This document shows, one piece after another, positions 46,878 through 58,240 of a DNA stretch of 64,000 nt. A model generated the notes under the pieces. That model was not told where the DNA came from. It searched no databases and was given only the letters and a program-made list of their open reading frames with translations. The translations under genes were made by a program, and so were the position numbers. This DNA is from Sipunculus nudus (lineage: Eukaryota > Annelida > Sipuncula > Golfingiida > Sipunculidae), in the NCBI GenBank assembly GCA_026874595.1, contig CM049307.1:55325870-55389869 (forward strand), read 5' to 3'. Each line of letters opens with the position of its first letter. The stretch's first letter is position 1.

Positions 46878-49565
46878 TCAATAACGCTCAACATTTTTCA
46901 ACAGAAAATGTTCAAAGTCTTTCATATATGGATTTATATCTGGATGCTTTAATATCAGACCTGCGAGTTTGTTCACCTCCTGGAAACTTAGTTTCTCAAT
47001 AATCCCTGGGGATTTCTTTTGACAGTACCAGAGATACTCATGTTTTGTTTTTACTGGCGAACCATTTTGACCTTTCCCTGCTTCAACAACATACTTTCGA
47101 CATGTCCATGGTTCTAGCTTAGTATCTGATAGAAGTAAATTTCTTAATGTAACATTGACAAAATCTTCAATACATCCACAGCCCCAATAAAACTTATCTT
47201 CTGCATGGAGTTTAATCTCAGACTGGTTGGTTTTACCATTAGGCTTAAGGAATTTATCATCAAACCCAAGATGAAGGGATATACCTTCAGCCAGGGTTTT
47301 GCCATCGACATCAGGAAATGTACCTTCATCCTCACAGAATGTATCTGTCTGCGGAATATTACCCCCAGGTTGAGGAGGTTTACCTTTAGGCTGTGTGGTA
47401 TTGCCGTCTGGTACAGATAATCTGGCTTCAGTTTCAGAAGCTTTACTTCCAGCCACAGGGCATGGGACTTCTTCCTGTGTGGTTTTACCTTGACCCTGGA
47501 GAAATTTATCCATGGTCCGGGTTTCATCTTCATTTTCAAAAGTTTTGGTTACAGCTTCCATCATGTATTTCTCTTCGCCCTCAAGAGGAGTATCTTCATT
47601 CTTGGAGGAATCCCAAACTGGACGAAAGAGACTCTCTAACACCACAAGATGTCTGATATCATCAAAAGAAATAGTTTCATGTTTCGTTTCTTTTTCTCCT
47701 ATGACGAATTTAAGATCACCTCTATCATCTTCTTCCCTAGACAAGGGAAGATGTTTGGATTGTTGTAAGGCAAATGTAAGAGCTTCACAAAATGCCTCTC
47801 TTTTCTTATATTTACATCTCTTTGTTTTTTCTAATAAATAATAAATCATAAGTTGTCCATCTTTAAGTGATAACCGCAAATCATAGAGCTTTTGTGCATC
47901 GCACAGGAAGCTGCTAATCTCATTTACATTAGCTCCCTCCACTTCAGTTCCCTCTTCTTCATAATATGTTGTATTCAAAAGTTTGCGTATGTTCTCTGCA
48001 ATTTTATATCCTAGTTCTTTATCCACTACTGGGCGAAAAAGTTTTCCATCATCCAAAATATTCTGAGTCACCCAAAATCCTAGTGTTTTTCTCTCTTTAT
48101 TGGCATCGGCGTCATACACACAGCAGACTTTGACACCAATGGTTTTGAAAATAGAATAGAGCTTTGGTATTTTGGTGCTACTACCAGCTCCAACAATCTT
48201 GGCGTTTGCAAGTCTTAGATATTGGGGATCTGTACCTTTCATATTGCTGAACTTCTTTACGATGGCTCCAATGAGGATAGCATCAGTCACGCCCTCCACT
48301 AAAATCAGCCAGCTGCTGAAAAGCCATCCTCTTATTTCCTCTATGTGATATCCTTTCAGCTCAAATATTTTTCTAGGCAAATATCTACAACATAAAGTAC
48401 CTTTTGATGCACTTCTATTGAAACGAAACACATTTTTCAGTGTTTCCTGTGAGACAAACTGCTCAGCATGTGTGCTTATTACTATGGTCACATTTTTTCG
48501 GTGAACAAAGTCAACAAATTCCTCCCGAATTCTCGTAATCATGTCAGGATGCATTCCCAAGCTGGGCTCATCAATAACAAGTGTGGTATAATTGTCTATC
48601 AAAGTCAGAAGAAGTGCTATGAGACAGGATCCTAATATACCAGATGGTAATTTGAGTGTTTCATCTGGAGAATTAGGTGATCTCTTATTGCACACTTTCA
48701 ATTCATCACCTTCTACCTTGAAGGTAAAGTCTTTAGTGGCTGCTAATTTGGCAAAGAGATAGTCGAAGTCTTTTTGTTTCTGCAGTTTATCAACTTTTTT
48801 CACCATTTCAGTAATCATCTTGGCCCTCTCTCGAGTGCAGTGATAATTTTTTTGGCCCGCTCCTTCATCTAATTCAAGACACCTCGTGCTGGTTACAGCT
48901 CCAATACCACGTTGGTCAAATACAAAAGTCACCAAACCATTAATACCAAATAAAGAACTGTATACCTCTTCAAATACTTCTTCAGTCAGTGTTTCCCCAT
49001 CAGATTGAATGTTTGTCATGAATTCACCATCTTTGACAATGGGCCCATCATATCTGTTGAAAGTGACACTTGATCCTCCGCTTGATCTTTCGTTTGTGGC
49101 ACGAGTCCGCTCTGTCACTAAAGTTCTTCCAGTTATGGCCTTCTGCCATTTATCACCATCACCATCATCCACATCTAGCTGAATGACTTTAATTTTATAA
49201 CCATTTTTGAACATCACGCCTGTCCACATATAGAGTTTATCGGTGTTTATATTGTTCAGATCATCAAAAACATTTTTCATAAGTGTGTATCCTACATATT
49301 TATACAAGGTCTTTTTGTCAATTTGAAAATGTGCCAGAGCCCAGGCTGGATTCTTAGTTTCATAAATTTTTGAGTTACTGTGGTTGATTTCCGCCGACAT
49401 ACAGCGCCTGAGAAACTCCAGGCAGCTACTCTTCCCTGTGTTATTTGGTCCCACTAAAATGCCTAGACGCCCTTTTCCTTTTCCATTTTTCTCCACTTCA
49501 TGGAAATGCAGATTTTGTTGATCTTGAAAGTCTCCAAGATTTCTAAACCTGAAGGATGTCAGCAT
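46878..49565 (-). CDS. OLD-family-like ATPase/TOPRIM protein with long C-terminal extension, intact
   Basis: A single uninterrupted 895-codon frame starting ATGCTGACATCC, 3 nt after a splice acceptor (TTTTTTATTTCAG|AAA). Residues 1-400 form an ABC/SMC-type ATPase: Walker A GPNNTGKSS (39-47), signature-like LPSGILG (306-312), Walker B LVIDEP with SLGMHP (329-340) and H-loop VISTHAEQF (His366). Residues 420-490 carry TOPRIM landmarks ILVEGVTD (Glu424), the Gly loop VGAGSSTK, and VYDADAN (Asp485, Asp487). This order defines OLD-family nucleases, which are usually near 600 residues. The extra 300 residues comprise a helical part, a low-complexity linker (about 655-790) rich in Gly-Lys/Pro/Asp/Glu, and a block FYWGCGCIEDFVNVTLR (792-808) ... 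LWYCQKK (845-851) that is conserved in the pseudogene. No signal peptide or membrane segment; predicted nuclear or cytosolic. All catalytic residues are present. Function unknown; nucleic-acid cleavage is inferred. Confidence 0.85.
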   Translation of the reverse strand: MLTSFRFRNLGDFQDQQNLHFHEVEKNGKGKGRLGILVGPNNTGKSSCLEFLRRCMSAEINHSNSKIYETKNPAWALAHFQIDKKTLYKYVGYTLMKNVFDDLNNINTDKLYMWTGVMFKNGYKIKVIQLDVDDGDGDKWQKAITGRTLVTERTRATNERSSGGSSVTFNRYDGPIVKDGEFMTNIQSDGETLTEEVFEEVYSSLFGINGLVTFVFDQRGIGAVTSTRCLELDEGAGQKNYHCTRERAKMITEMVKKVDKLQKQKDFDYLFAKLAATKDFTFKVEGDELKVCNKRSPNSPDETLKLPSGILGSCLIALLLTLIDNYTTLVIDEPSLGMHPDMITRIREEFVDFVHRKNVTIVISTHAEQFVSQETLKNVFRFNRSASKGTLCCRYLPRKIFELKGYHIEEIRGWLFSSWLILVEGVTDAILIGAIVKKFSNMKGTDPQYLRLANAKIVGAGSSTKIPKLYSIFKTIGVKVCCVYDADANKERKTLGFWVTQNILDDGKLFRPVVDKELGYKIAENIRKLLNTTYYEEEGTEVEGANVNEISSFLCDAQKLYDLRLSLKDGQLMIYYLLEKTKRCKYKKREAFCEALTFALQQSKHLPLSREEDDRGDLKFVIGEKETKHETISFDDIRHLVVLESLFRPVWDSSKNEDTPLEGEEKYMMEAVTKTFENEDETRTMDKFLQGQGKTTQEEVPCPVAGSKASETEARLSVPDGNTTQPKGKPPQPGGNIPQTDTFCEDEGTFPDVDGKTLAEGISLHLGFDDKFLKPNGKTNQSEIKLHAEDKFYWGCGCIEDFVNVTLRNLLLSDTKLEPWTCRKYVVEAGKGQNGSPVKTKHEYLWYCQKKSPGIIEKLSFQEVNKLAGLILKHPDINPYMKDFEHFLLKNVERY

Positions 49566-50080
49566 TTTCTGAAATAAAAAAGAGAAAAAGTCAGTACATT
49601 TTTATAATTAATTAAATTACGCATAACTGTTGCAAATTAGCAAGAAAACGAACAAATTACTCATGGGCCATGGCTATCAGTGAATACAATATCATGTGAC
49701 ACTATCATCATTTATGCATTAAGACCAAAAAAAGCAAAATCTGTAAAACAAACTCTAAAATTAATCATTATGTAATCTTATGTCACAGTCAGTGCTCTGA
49801 CTGAAAACTAAAAAGGAGAATACTCAATGGTCCATCCACAATTGGGCATCAGCGACCTATAAACTTAAGCTTGAAAATTAAAAGCAGAAGGGTTTTCAAA
49901 ATATGATTATTATATGGATTGTATTTTATCAATTTCAAATTATATATGTAAACTTTTTAGTATTGTAACTATTGTTTTCTTCAAAGTTGTTTTGACATTA
50001 GCTACCTAGGAATGAGACAAATGGCCCATGACGCTAATCTGAATTTTACATTAGATAAAGAGCATTGCAGATAAATATGG
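49566..50080. other. Upstream region and putative 5'-UTR intron of the intact OLD-like gene
   Basis: The acceptor polypyrimidine tract is CTCTTTTTTATTTCAG (49569-49584 on the minus strand). The upstream noncoding exon and promoter are not identifiable by eye. Confidence 0.5.
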
Positions 50081-52340
50081 GTCACAGTGAACTATTTGGG
50101 GATTTGCAAGTAAAGCTTGAACTAAAACAAGTGACCCATGGGTTATGACGCTCAGCCGACTTACATGTTGGCAATATGTTCTTGCACAGACAACTTATTA
50201 AGATAATGTAGGTGGCATCATTCATTCTTAACTTCATCAAGACCCATAGGCACACAAAATTTAATTACAAGCCATCCAGGCTTTCCTGTGTAATCTGGTA
50301 ATTTGTATATACTTGTTACAATATTTCTGGAGTACTCAAACACGCCCCTTAACTCGAAGCATATAGGTCACAGTGACCTAATTTCAATTTTCTGAAAACA
50401 TTTGAGGAACTCTCAGGATGCAGAGGTTCATGATTTTAGCCTTTACGGATTCGATTTGTGCCTTGTTAACAGACCTAGTGTTCTAAAATATACAGGTAAA
50501 TATCGTTAAGATTAAGATAATGCAGGTGGCGCCACCATATATGCCCAAAAGCTTAGGTTCATTAAGACCCAAAAACATACCAAATTTAATGAAAAACCAT
50601 CCAGCCGTTCCTGAGAAATCTGGCAATTTGTGTGTAATATACATTATTTCTGGGGTGCACAAACACCCCCGTGACTTTGAGAATATAGGTCACAGTGACC
50701 TGATTTAAAGTGTCTGAGGAGAACTTTTAAGGAACTCTCAGGATGCAGAGATTCATGATTCTAGCCTTTTCGGGTATGATTTGTGCCTTGTTAACAGGTA
50801 CAGTGTTCTCAAAAATACAGGTAAAAATTTGTAAAAATTAAGAATATGCAGGTGACGGTACCATTCATGCCCAGTAGCTAAGGTTTATTAAGACCCATAA
50901 GCACACAAATTTGATTACAGTCCATCAAGCCGTTCCCGAAGAGTCTGGCAATTAATGTGTATTTTTTAATCACTGGGAGGGGGGGAGAGTAAACAGGCTC
51001 CGTAACTCTAAGAATATTGGTCAAATTGACCTTATTTCAGGTTTCTGAGGAGAAATTTGGAGGACCTCTCAGGATGCAGAAGTTGATTCTAGGCTTTATG
51101 GTTACGATTCTGAGTCAACTGTGCTGAAAATGCGTAAAAATTCGAACAAATAAAGCTGGCGCCAGATTGCAGGAACTGATGAAACACTCCATGATTAATA
51201 TGCATGCAATGAATCATGACGATCAATGTATTATTATTCAAATAATGGAGCTTTTCTATCAAATATCTAAATATCCTGGGGGTACTTATAATCCCCATAG
51301 CCCTGAGACTATGGGCAACAGAGAACTAATTTCAGGTTTCCAAGTAGATTTTTCAGGGACCTCCCTGGAACCAAGATTCTAGGTCCAACGGTTATCATTT
51401 TTGTCCTGTTAACAGACCTGTTACAGGCCTGATGGGGACCTGCGCAATGGGATATACATCAGGTATAATGCTTCCATGCCATGTCTGCCATGTAAACATG
51501 ATTATAGGTTGCACCAATTGAGGCCAATACTGCAAATCACTCCTGAGAAAAGGGCATTAATTTATTCAACATAAACGGAAAGGTAAATGGCGCCACCTGT
51601 CTGGTTTACGAGAAAACTTTCCAAGATGGATGAATATGCCAAATTTCAGACCAATACCTTGACCAGCTCCTAAATATATTAGAAATTTTCACCCAAAGTA
51701 CATGTACTAATAGACGCCATGGGAAAACGATTGTAGATGACGCCACCAGTCTTGAGCACAAGAGGGAATAGCCCAAGATCTATGGATATGCACAACTTCA
51801 GGCCAAAACTGCAAATCACTCTTCAGAAAAGGGCATGAATTTATTGTATGAAAACCAGAAGCTAATTGGCACAACCTATCTGGTTTATGTGACATTTTTC
51901 CAAGATTGATGAACATGCCAAATTTCACAACAATACCTTGACCCACTCCTAATATATATGCAATTTTCACCCAAAGTACATGTACAGATTGACGCCACAG
52001 GAAAAATATTGCAGATGGCGCCACCAGTCTTAAACCCAACATGGAGGCGTCAAAGATCTATCGATATGCACAATTTCATGCCAATACTGCGAATCACTCC
52101 TGAGAAAAGGGCATTAATATTTTCTATGAAAACGGAGAGGTAAGTAGCTCCACCTGTCTGCTTTACGAGAAAACATTCCAAGATGGATGAACATGCCAGC
52201 AGGGTAGTGTCACAGAACAGCAGGCGACTGCAGACAGCTAGTGTCACAGAACAGCGCGACATTTCCACAGTACGGTAGTGGAAACTGCAATGTTCCTTAT
52301 ATGCCACAGGGCATGTGAGTATTACAGAACTATTTTGCAT
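50080..52340. repeat. Degenerate tandem repeats with GGCGCC cores
   Basis: From 50080 to about 51400 a unit of about 335 bp recurs. The landmark ACTCTCAGGATGCAGA is near 50410 and 50745, with a variant near 51068; each unit also holds 'ataggtcacagtgacc'. From about 51440 to 52200 a different, roughly 300-bp unit recurs (CACCCAAAGTACATGTAC near 51690 and 51968). Cores GGTGGCGCCACC (50525), TGGCGCCA (51160), TGGCGCCACC (51589, 52016) echo the 2514 and 8268 elements. It lies in the upstream region of the intact OLD-like gene. Small frames here are repeat translations. Confidence 0.65.
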
Positions 52341-53750
52341 CTCAAGACAGGAGAACTGTGTGGAAGGACAGTATAAGACAGTGGGAAGTTAGTGTCTAAG
52401 GACAAAAGAGTAGTGTCACAGGAGAGTAGAGGACACCTTTCTGTACGCTATATGTAACAGTGAATCAGGACATTAGGACAACACAGCCTGCCTTTATGGA
52501 TTTATTTGATACTACATATAACATTTCCAAAGAAATTTCTTTTGAAGTTACACATTAAGGAGTATGGATAACAGTTTTCATATGAAATACAAATCATATG
52601 AGTACTTGCTGGTTAATCAGTCTTCGCTCCATTAGTTTAATTTTAATGGTTTAAATCAGTAAAAATGGTTAAAATGATCCTTTTAGCAGTATTGTAACAT
52701 AATATTCTAAATTGGCCAAAAGTTCTACACAACGGAAATCAAATATTAAGAATGACTGACAGATGGCCTTTAATATGGATTCTTCTAATAGCAATAGGAA
52801 ATTGAGCTTTTAGGTTATCATGTTCTGTTATCATCAAATTGTGCCTGCTCTTCGGTTTTTTATAAAGGTTTTAATTTTACTGTTAACGCATCTATTAACC
52901 CTCTCTTTCTGATCTTCTGATAACAAGTAATCTATTAAACACGGCAGGTAATTATCGACACGAAATAAAGAGGCATTCTACTAATTGTTCCATCTGACCT
53001 GTTACTTAGTTCTAAATGTAAGACTCTGAATGTCTCTCAAGTATGTGTGAAAAACCATTTGAAAGATGTTGCGTTATACAATTATTTTACATTAGGTTAT
53101 CGATAACAGGAGAAGGAGAAGGAACCATACATTTTGAAGAGGTCGGAAAACATTTTAATGTGGAACTGATACTTATTTGTGCAGGTGTAAGTGGAAATTG
53201 TGCAGCTGTAATTCTGGATTTGCGCACGTCTAAGATTTAAAGTCTCCTCCTTGTTGCAGACTGTAAAACTAGGCTTAAGCACATGAGTATATAATGAAGG
53301 ATTGGACAGATCACACACACGAAGGCTATTCACCATACAGTTGGCTGAGACTTGGCTCTGGTGTGACTATGCAAATATTCTGTATATTTTGTTATTTGTA
53401 TACTACGTATAATATTCATACAATATAAAAAGAGATATACACAAACTCTAGATCAACACCGAATGGATCCATCTTAAAATTTTTTACGGCCTCTGTCTCT
53501 GGCTACCCTTGGTACACTAGCCTTTAAATGCTTTACAGGCGTGCAATGCTGACGGGAAATGCTTGATAACAAGTGAAGTTCCAAAATTTCTTTATAAATA
53601 AACTCTAGGTATAGTGTCATATAGGTTGTACGGAGATGCAATACATCCAAATTTTCACATAATTTGCTCCCCGGCTAAACATTTGGGGCGTGCTCAGACC
53701 TATTTAAGCGAAGAATGTGTATATGTGCAGATGTACACTGAACAGTTCGC
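52341..53750. other. No gene recognised
   Basis: AT-rich, with no repeated structure or exon-like frame that I can support. Confidence 0.4.
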
Positions 53751-53876
53751 ATTCCTGAGATCACATGATATCAGACACCGAGGTGACATTCCTGAGATCA
53801 CATGATATCAGACACCGAGGTGACGTTCCTGAGATCACATGATATCAGACACCGAGGTGACAATCCTGAGATCAAA
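53751..53876. repeat. 37-bp minisatellite, 3.4 copies
   Basis: The unit starts ATTCCTGAGATCACATGATA and repeats at 53751, 53788, 53825 and 53862 (partial), with single-base differences. Each unit contains TCACATGATATCA. Confidence 0.95.
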
Positions 53877-55729
53877 TTACGATTGGGATCTGGTCTCGAC
53901 AAGACCAAAATCAAGCATGTCAGGTGTCCTGATTTCTTTACAAGTGTAAAACAATAACTTATTTAATATGAGCCAAGAATGATTTGACAGAATATTTTAG
54001 CAATTTGTTGTATAAAGGTTCATTATTTATAATATTATTTAATATGTCAAACACACAAAACACACAAAAGAGAGCATTCTAAAATTACTGGGATATTTAA
54101 TGGCAGGATGTATGTTATTATACCCGATCTCGTTTACCTCCAAATGACTGTTATATATACTATTCCGTTAATTTTTATGTGTTGCATTTATGGTATATAT
54201 TCAAGTCATATTTCTTCAAAAGTTGTTCACACTTCATGTAAAGGAAGTGTTGTCTTCAGGAATCTTAACACATTTTCTGATTATTAGGGATACTTGTCTG
54301 TAACAATCCACAAGTTGAAGAAATATAGGCTCAAAATATGTAATGTCATACACACCTTGTGGCCAGTCTCACAAACACAAAAGAAATCCTTTGATTCACA
54401 AGGATCAAAGAGAAACAAACCACCAGCAGTGTGTGTACTCAATCAGTACTCAATCAGTTTGGTCAGTTAATGAGTAGCAAAAAAAAGAATACTCTGAAGG
54501 TTAAATTATTTATGCTTGCACAGGGCCATAATTATGAGATGTGTAACTAAACGAATACCAGTTACAATATGTTTCTTAAAAATACAATGTAATCGTAAAT
54601 AAAATCAATATTATATCTCAATAATAAACATATATCTAAATTATATGTAAAAAAATTAATGTCTCATAAAGAGAATAGATTTAAGAATTTAATTTTTCTT
54701 ACCACAATGCAGATAGGAAGTACTAAATATATTGACCAAATATACTGTTAATATTTAAAGAATTATTTTAAAAATAAACATAAACTAACAAACATAACTG
54801 AAACTTTATGAAATTCAAATCACATGGCTATACCATAAGTATATATAATATATATTTATATATATATAATATACAATATATATATTAACATGAAATATAC
54901 TTCTTATCATATTACACAGAAAACATTTGAATCTAGTCCAGATCCCAATCACAGTCTGGACTAGTCCAGTTTTGAGTGAGTCTCGACCAGAATTAAATTG
55001 AGGAGGATTTTGATTTGGCCTAGACAAGATTACAATCGCAATCTTGACTAGTATAGGTTAGAATTGGCCTAGACCAGTGCCCAAAATGTGATCTGGAAAA
55101 GGGCCAGTTCTTAAATGGACTGGATTTAGATCTGGCGTACGACATATATATATATATATCCTAGTTTTTAGTTACAATGTAGCTTAGCAGAGCGTGTTTA
55201 ATACTGATATATATATATATATTAATCTACTATATAAGTGTGTGTAAACAGTGTATATATATATATATATAACTCATCCTTACTTCCAACAATCAAAACA
55301 ATAATTCTTAACTTGAAGACCTTATAGAATGAGAATATATTGTGGATAAGAACTAGCCTGATTTCAAATTTGTCCCCGACAACAGGGAAACGTGTACCCA
55401 GAGATGGATACCAACCATACTGTCCACTGACATGATCAGTATGGGATTCAGATACCCCATGGGTGATTACCAGATAATGTTTTTTCAGTTGGACTCATTC
55501 ATATCAGTATAATAACATACTCAGGTTCTTTACAGCTTTCACCCAAGGGTATAAAAGAACTGTTTTTACATGACGTTAATTAATGTTAATAAACGGTGTA
55601 AACGACATAAAAAATAATTATTTGTCAGAAGGCCCAAAATTTCATTTATGTTAGCACAACTACAGAGAGTCTGAGAAATGTCATTAATCATGGGTCAGTA
55701 TCAGCTAATGTAACAATCATATATTCTTC
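53877..55729. other. Non-coding; TA tracts and CTAGTCCAG words
   Basis: TA-rich tracts occur at 54838-54890, 55144-55160, 55206-55222 and 55252-55270. Between 54930 and 55140 the words 'ctagtccag', 'gatctgg' and 'ctagacc' recur in both orientations, resembling a degenerate word-repeat element. No gene seen. Confidence 0.5.
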
Positions 55730-57060
55730 CCATACATGCCATTTTGCCAGCTTGACTTGAGCTATCACAAAACCTTCAGCATGCTTGACTTAAATAAATG
55801 GGCAGCAGTTGAATAGTGTATGATGGAGCTCCTAACCTTTCAGCTTCACTATCAATGATAAACAAAAATTATAAAAAAAAATAGCTTACCATTATTAAAC
55901 TAAAGGAACCGATTTGTAATTTTACAAATCACATGAAGATAGTGCACAGACTGTGACAAAATGTAAATTACTATAGTCCATTTCACCACCTGCTGTCCAC
56001 CTGTTTTTGTAGATGATTTACTTAAAAGTTAATATTTTTCAATATTTTCCAAGAAAACAACATATGGAAGTGACAACCTAATATGGCAGTTAAGAATTTT
56101 ACAATAAATCCCCCATTTATGTTTCACAACATTTTAGTCTCTTTATCATGATCTGGCAGACGTGGTGTGTCCCTCCATAAGTAGCCATCTTTGTTTTAGC
56201 TGTTTATATTTTTTAGAGTGTTTACATGAGATCATCCAATCAGCAGCTGTCAGCTGAGGCTGTTTTTGCATGTGACTAATGACCTTGACCACCATAAGTG
56301 GGTCTCATATGTTGTAAAATGTAGACTGATTTCTCATATTTTCAGAAAATTCTGTTACTCAAATAAGGTATAAGGTAGGAATTTAGTTACCTTGTTGAAA
56401 ATTAGGTTCTGTAATCCTCTCCTTTACACTATAATTGTTTCCCTTGAAATGTACCTATTAAAAATTTTCATAGCAAAAAACAGGTGGACATGAGGGGATG
56501 AAACGGACTATAGAGATAAAATACAGATAAATATTCAGTGGAATTGACTGAGAGATTCTTAATATAGCAGATAGTTACTACTGGAAATATACAAATTAAA
56601 AAAATAATATCTCATAGTACTATCCCATTTTTAATCAAACATCACAAGACCAATGGGTACCATTAGCGGGTTTGACGTATGCCAAGATCTATTTTAATAG
56701 TTCATGTGGAATTGTTTTAGCTTTGCTCTCTTTAAAAGATGAATTTATATTCATGTTACAAACTGACTACACTATATGAAACTGAAATATATGAAACTTG
56801 ACCACTGGCTGATCTACCTTTTCTTGTTGACGAAGGACACATCCATTGATTATATTTTTTTAGTTCCCAGTCAAATAGAATACCCCATGGTTGTAGTTCT
56901 TTTAAATCCCAGAAGAAGATGATTCCTGGACAACCCTGATTCAAAAGAACTGTATTCATAAAGTTGATAGCTTACAAGATCAATGTCATAATGTATGTAA
57001 TTTATAAATAAATTTTGTTGAGTGCAAGTTTAACTATGTATCTAATACCAAAAATAGAAA
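55730..57060 (+). repeat. Diverged direct duplication, copy 1
   Basis: Shares ordered words with 62905-63760: AGCATGCTTGACT, 'gggcagcag.t.aat.gtg', GACTGTGACAAAATGTAAAT, 'aataatatctc.tag', and 'atgtatgtaattt' through TTTAACTATGTATCTAAT. I estimate roughly three quarters identity by eye, with indels. The frames inside are not conserved between copies, so it looks non-coding. Confidence 0.6.
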
Positions 57061-58240
57061 CTAAAAAGAACATGACCCTATGTAATCATCTGCTCAATCC
57101 GTACAGTTCTTGGCAAATAATTTCCCCATCATGAATGGGTTTAATACAATAAATAATTTATAACTTAGTGATTCAGAGTTATATACGGTATGTTGAGATT
57201 CTGGCAAAGATTGAAGGCAATTGATAAAGCTGTCCAATGATATATTTTGCATATTAAAGTTCCCATTTTGCATATTTTACTTATATACCTAGTACCTATA
57301 AGTGGATACTTATAGCCTCCGAAGTAATTTTTGTGATCAGTTTATAAACAAATAAAGTCAATTTTAAATTGAATCCAGTGTGTGGATATGGGATATACCA
57401 TTGTTTTAGATTGAAATAAAGTAAACTCATGCTTGTGCTTACCATCTAGTTTACATGAAAGATATGAAAACTTTCCATTTATGTCTACAAACTTTAAACA
57501 AGGTACCTAACTTCTAAATTCACTAGCTGATCTTTAATTTGGCCACTGCGTGGACTGACCACCTGAAATGGCCTCTAAGTGAAAAATAGCTAGTTGGAAA
57601 ATAAAAAAGACTTGTAATGTGTTCTGTTGAATGATAAAACACAAATGCAGTGCTGGTCATTGAATATGACTTGCAAAGCTTCTTGTTTTCCTTCAGGACC
57701 AGCTAGATCTCTTCAAAGGTGACTGGTGTAGGTCTTTACAACTTTGTTTAATCTGTTCTCAAAATGTGACAAAGGAATCACATGTCACATGTCAATCAGC
57801 GTGTCATAGCCTATATTATCTTTAAGTTGCCGATCGGTTTTTGTGAATAAAGGTTGTTTGAAGTGCTTCAACAGCAACCAGGAAGAACCGATTTTCTGGT
57901 AAATATGACAGAAGCTGACACCACGTGGTGTTGTTTTGAAAACTGTAAAAATTGCTACATTTCAGCTGCGCATAGTAAGCGTCTGTAAATAACTTAATAT
58001 TGGTGCAGTATCTAAGATTAACGTATATATATTTACTGTGAAGCATCAACGCTTCGTGATATTGGCCCAAGAGAAAACTAGACATTTCTTGGCATTTCTA
58101 GAATCCCCAGACATAGTAGGGCCCCCCCCCTACAAGAACAAACCCCCATTTTCAGCAACATATACTGACACTTGGCATATTTATTGTTTCTTCCATCTAA
58201 CAATCCACAATCTTGTTGAAGATGTTGGTCCTGTGACCTT
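57061..58240. other. No gene recognised
   Basis: AT-rich single-copy-looking sequence up to the start of the 288-bp array. Confidence 0.4.

Noticed and set aside
47144-47841. Overlapping ORFs on both strands within the intact OLD-like gene
   Set aside because: Shadows in the repeat-like linker; the 895-codon frame explains the region.
53751-53876. Possible CRISPR-like array
   Set aside because: The 37-bp units are directly abutting with no spacers, in a eukaryotic genome. It is a minisatellite.
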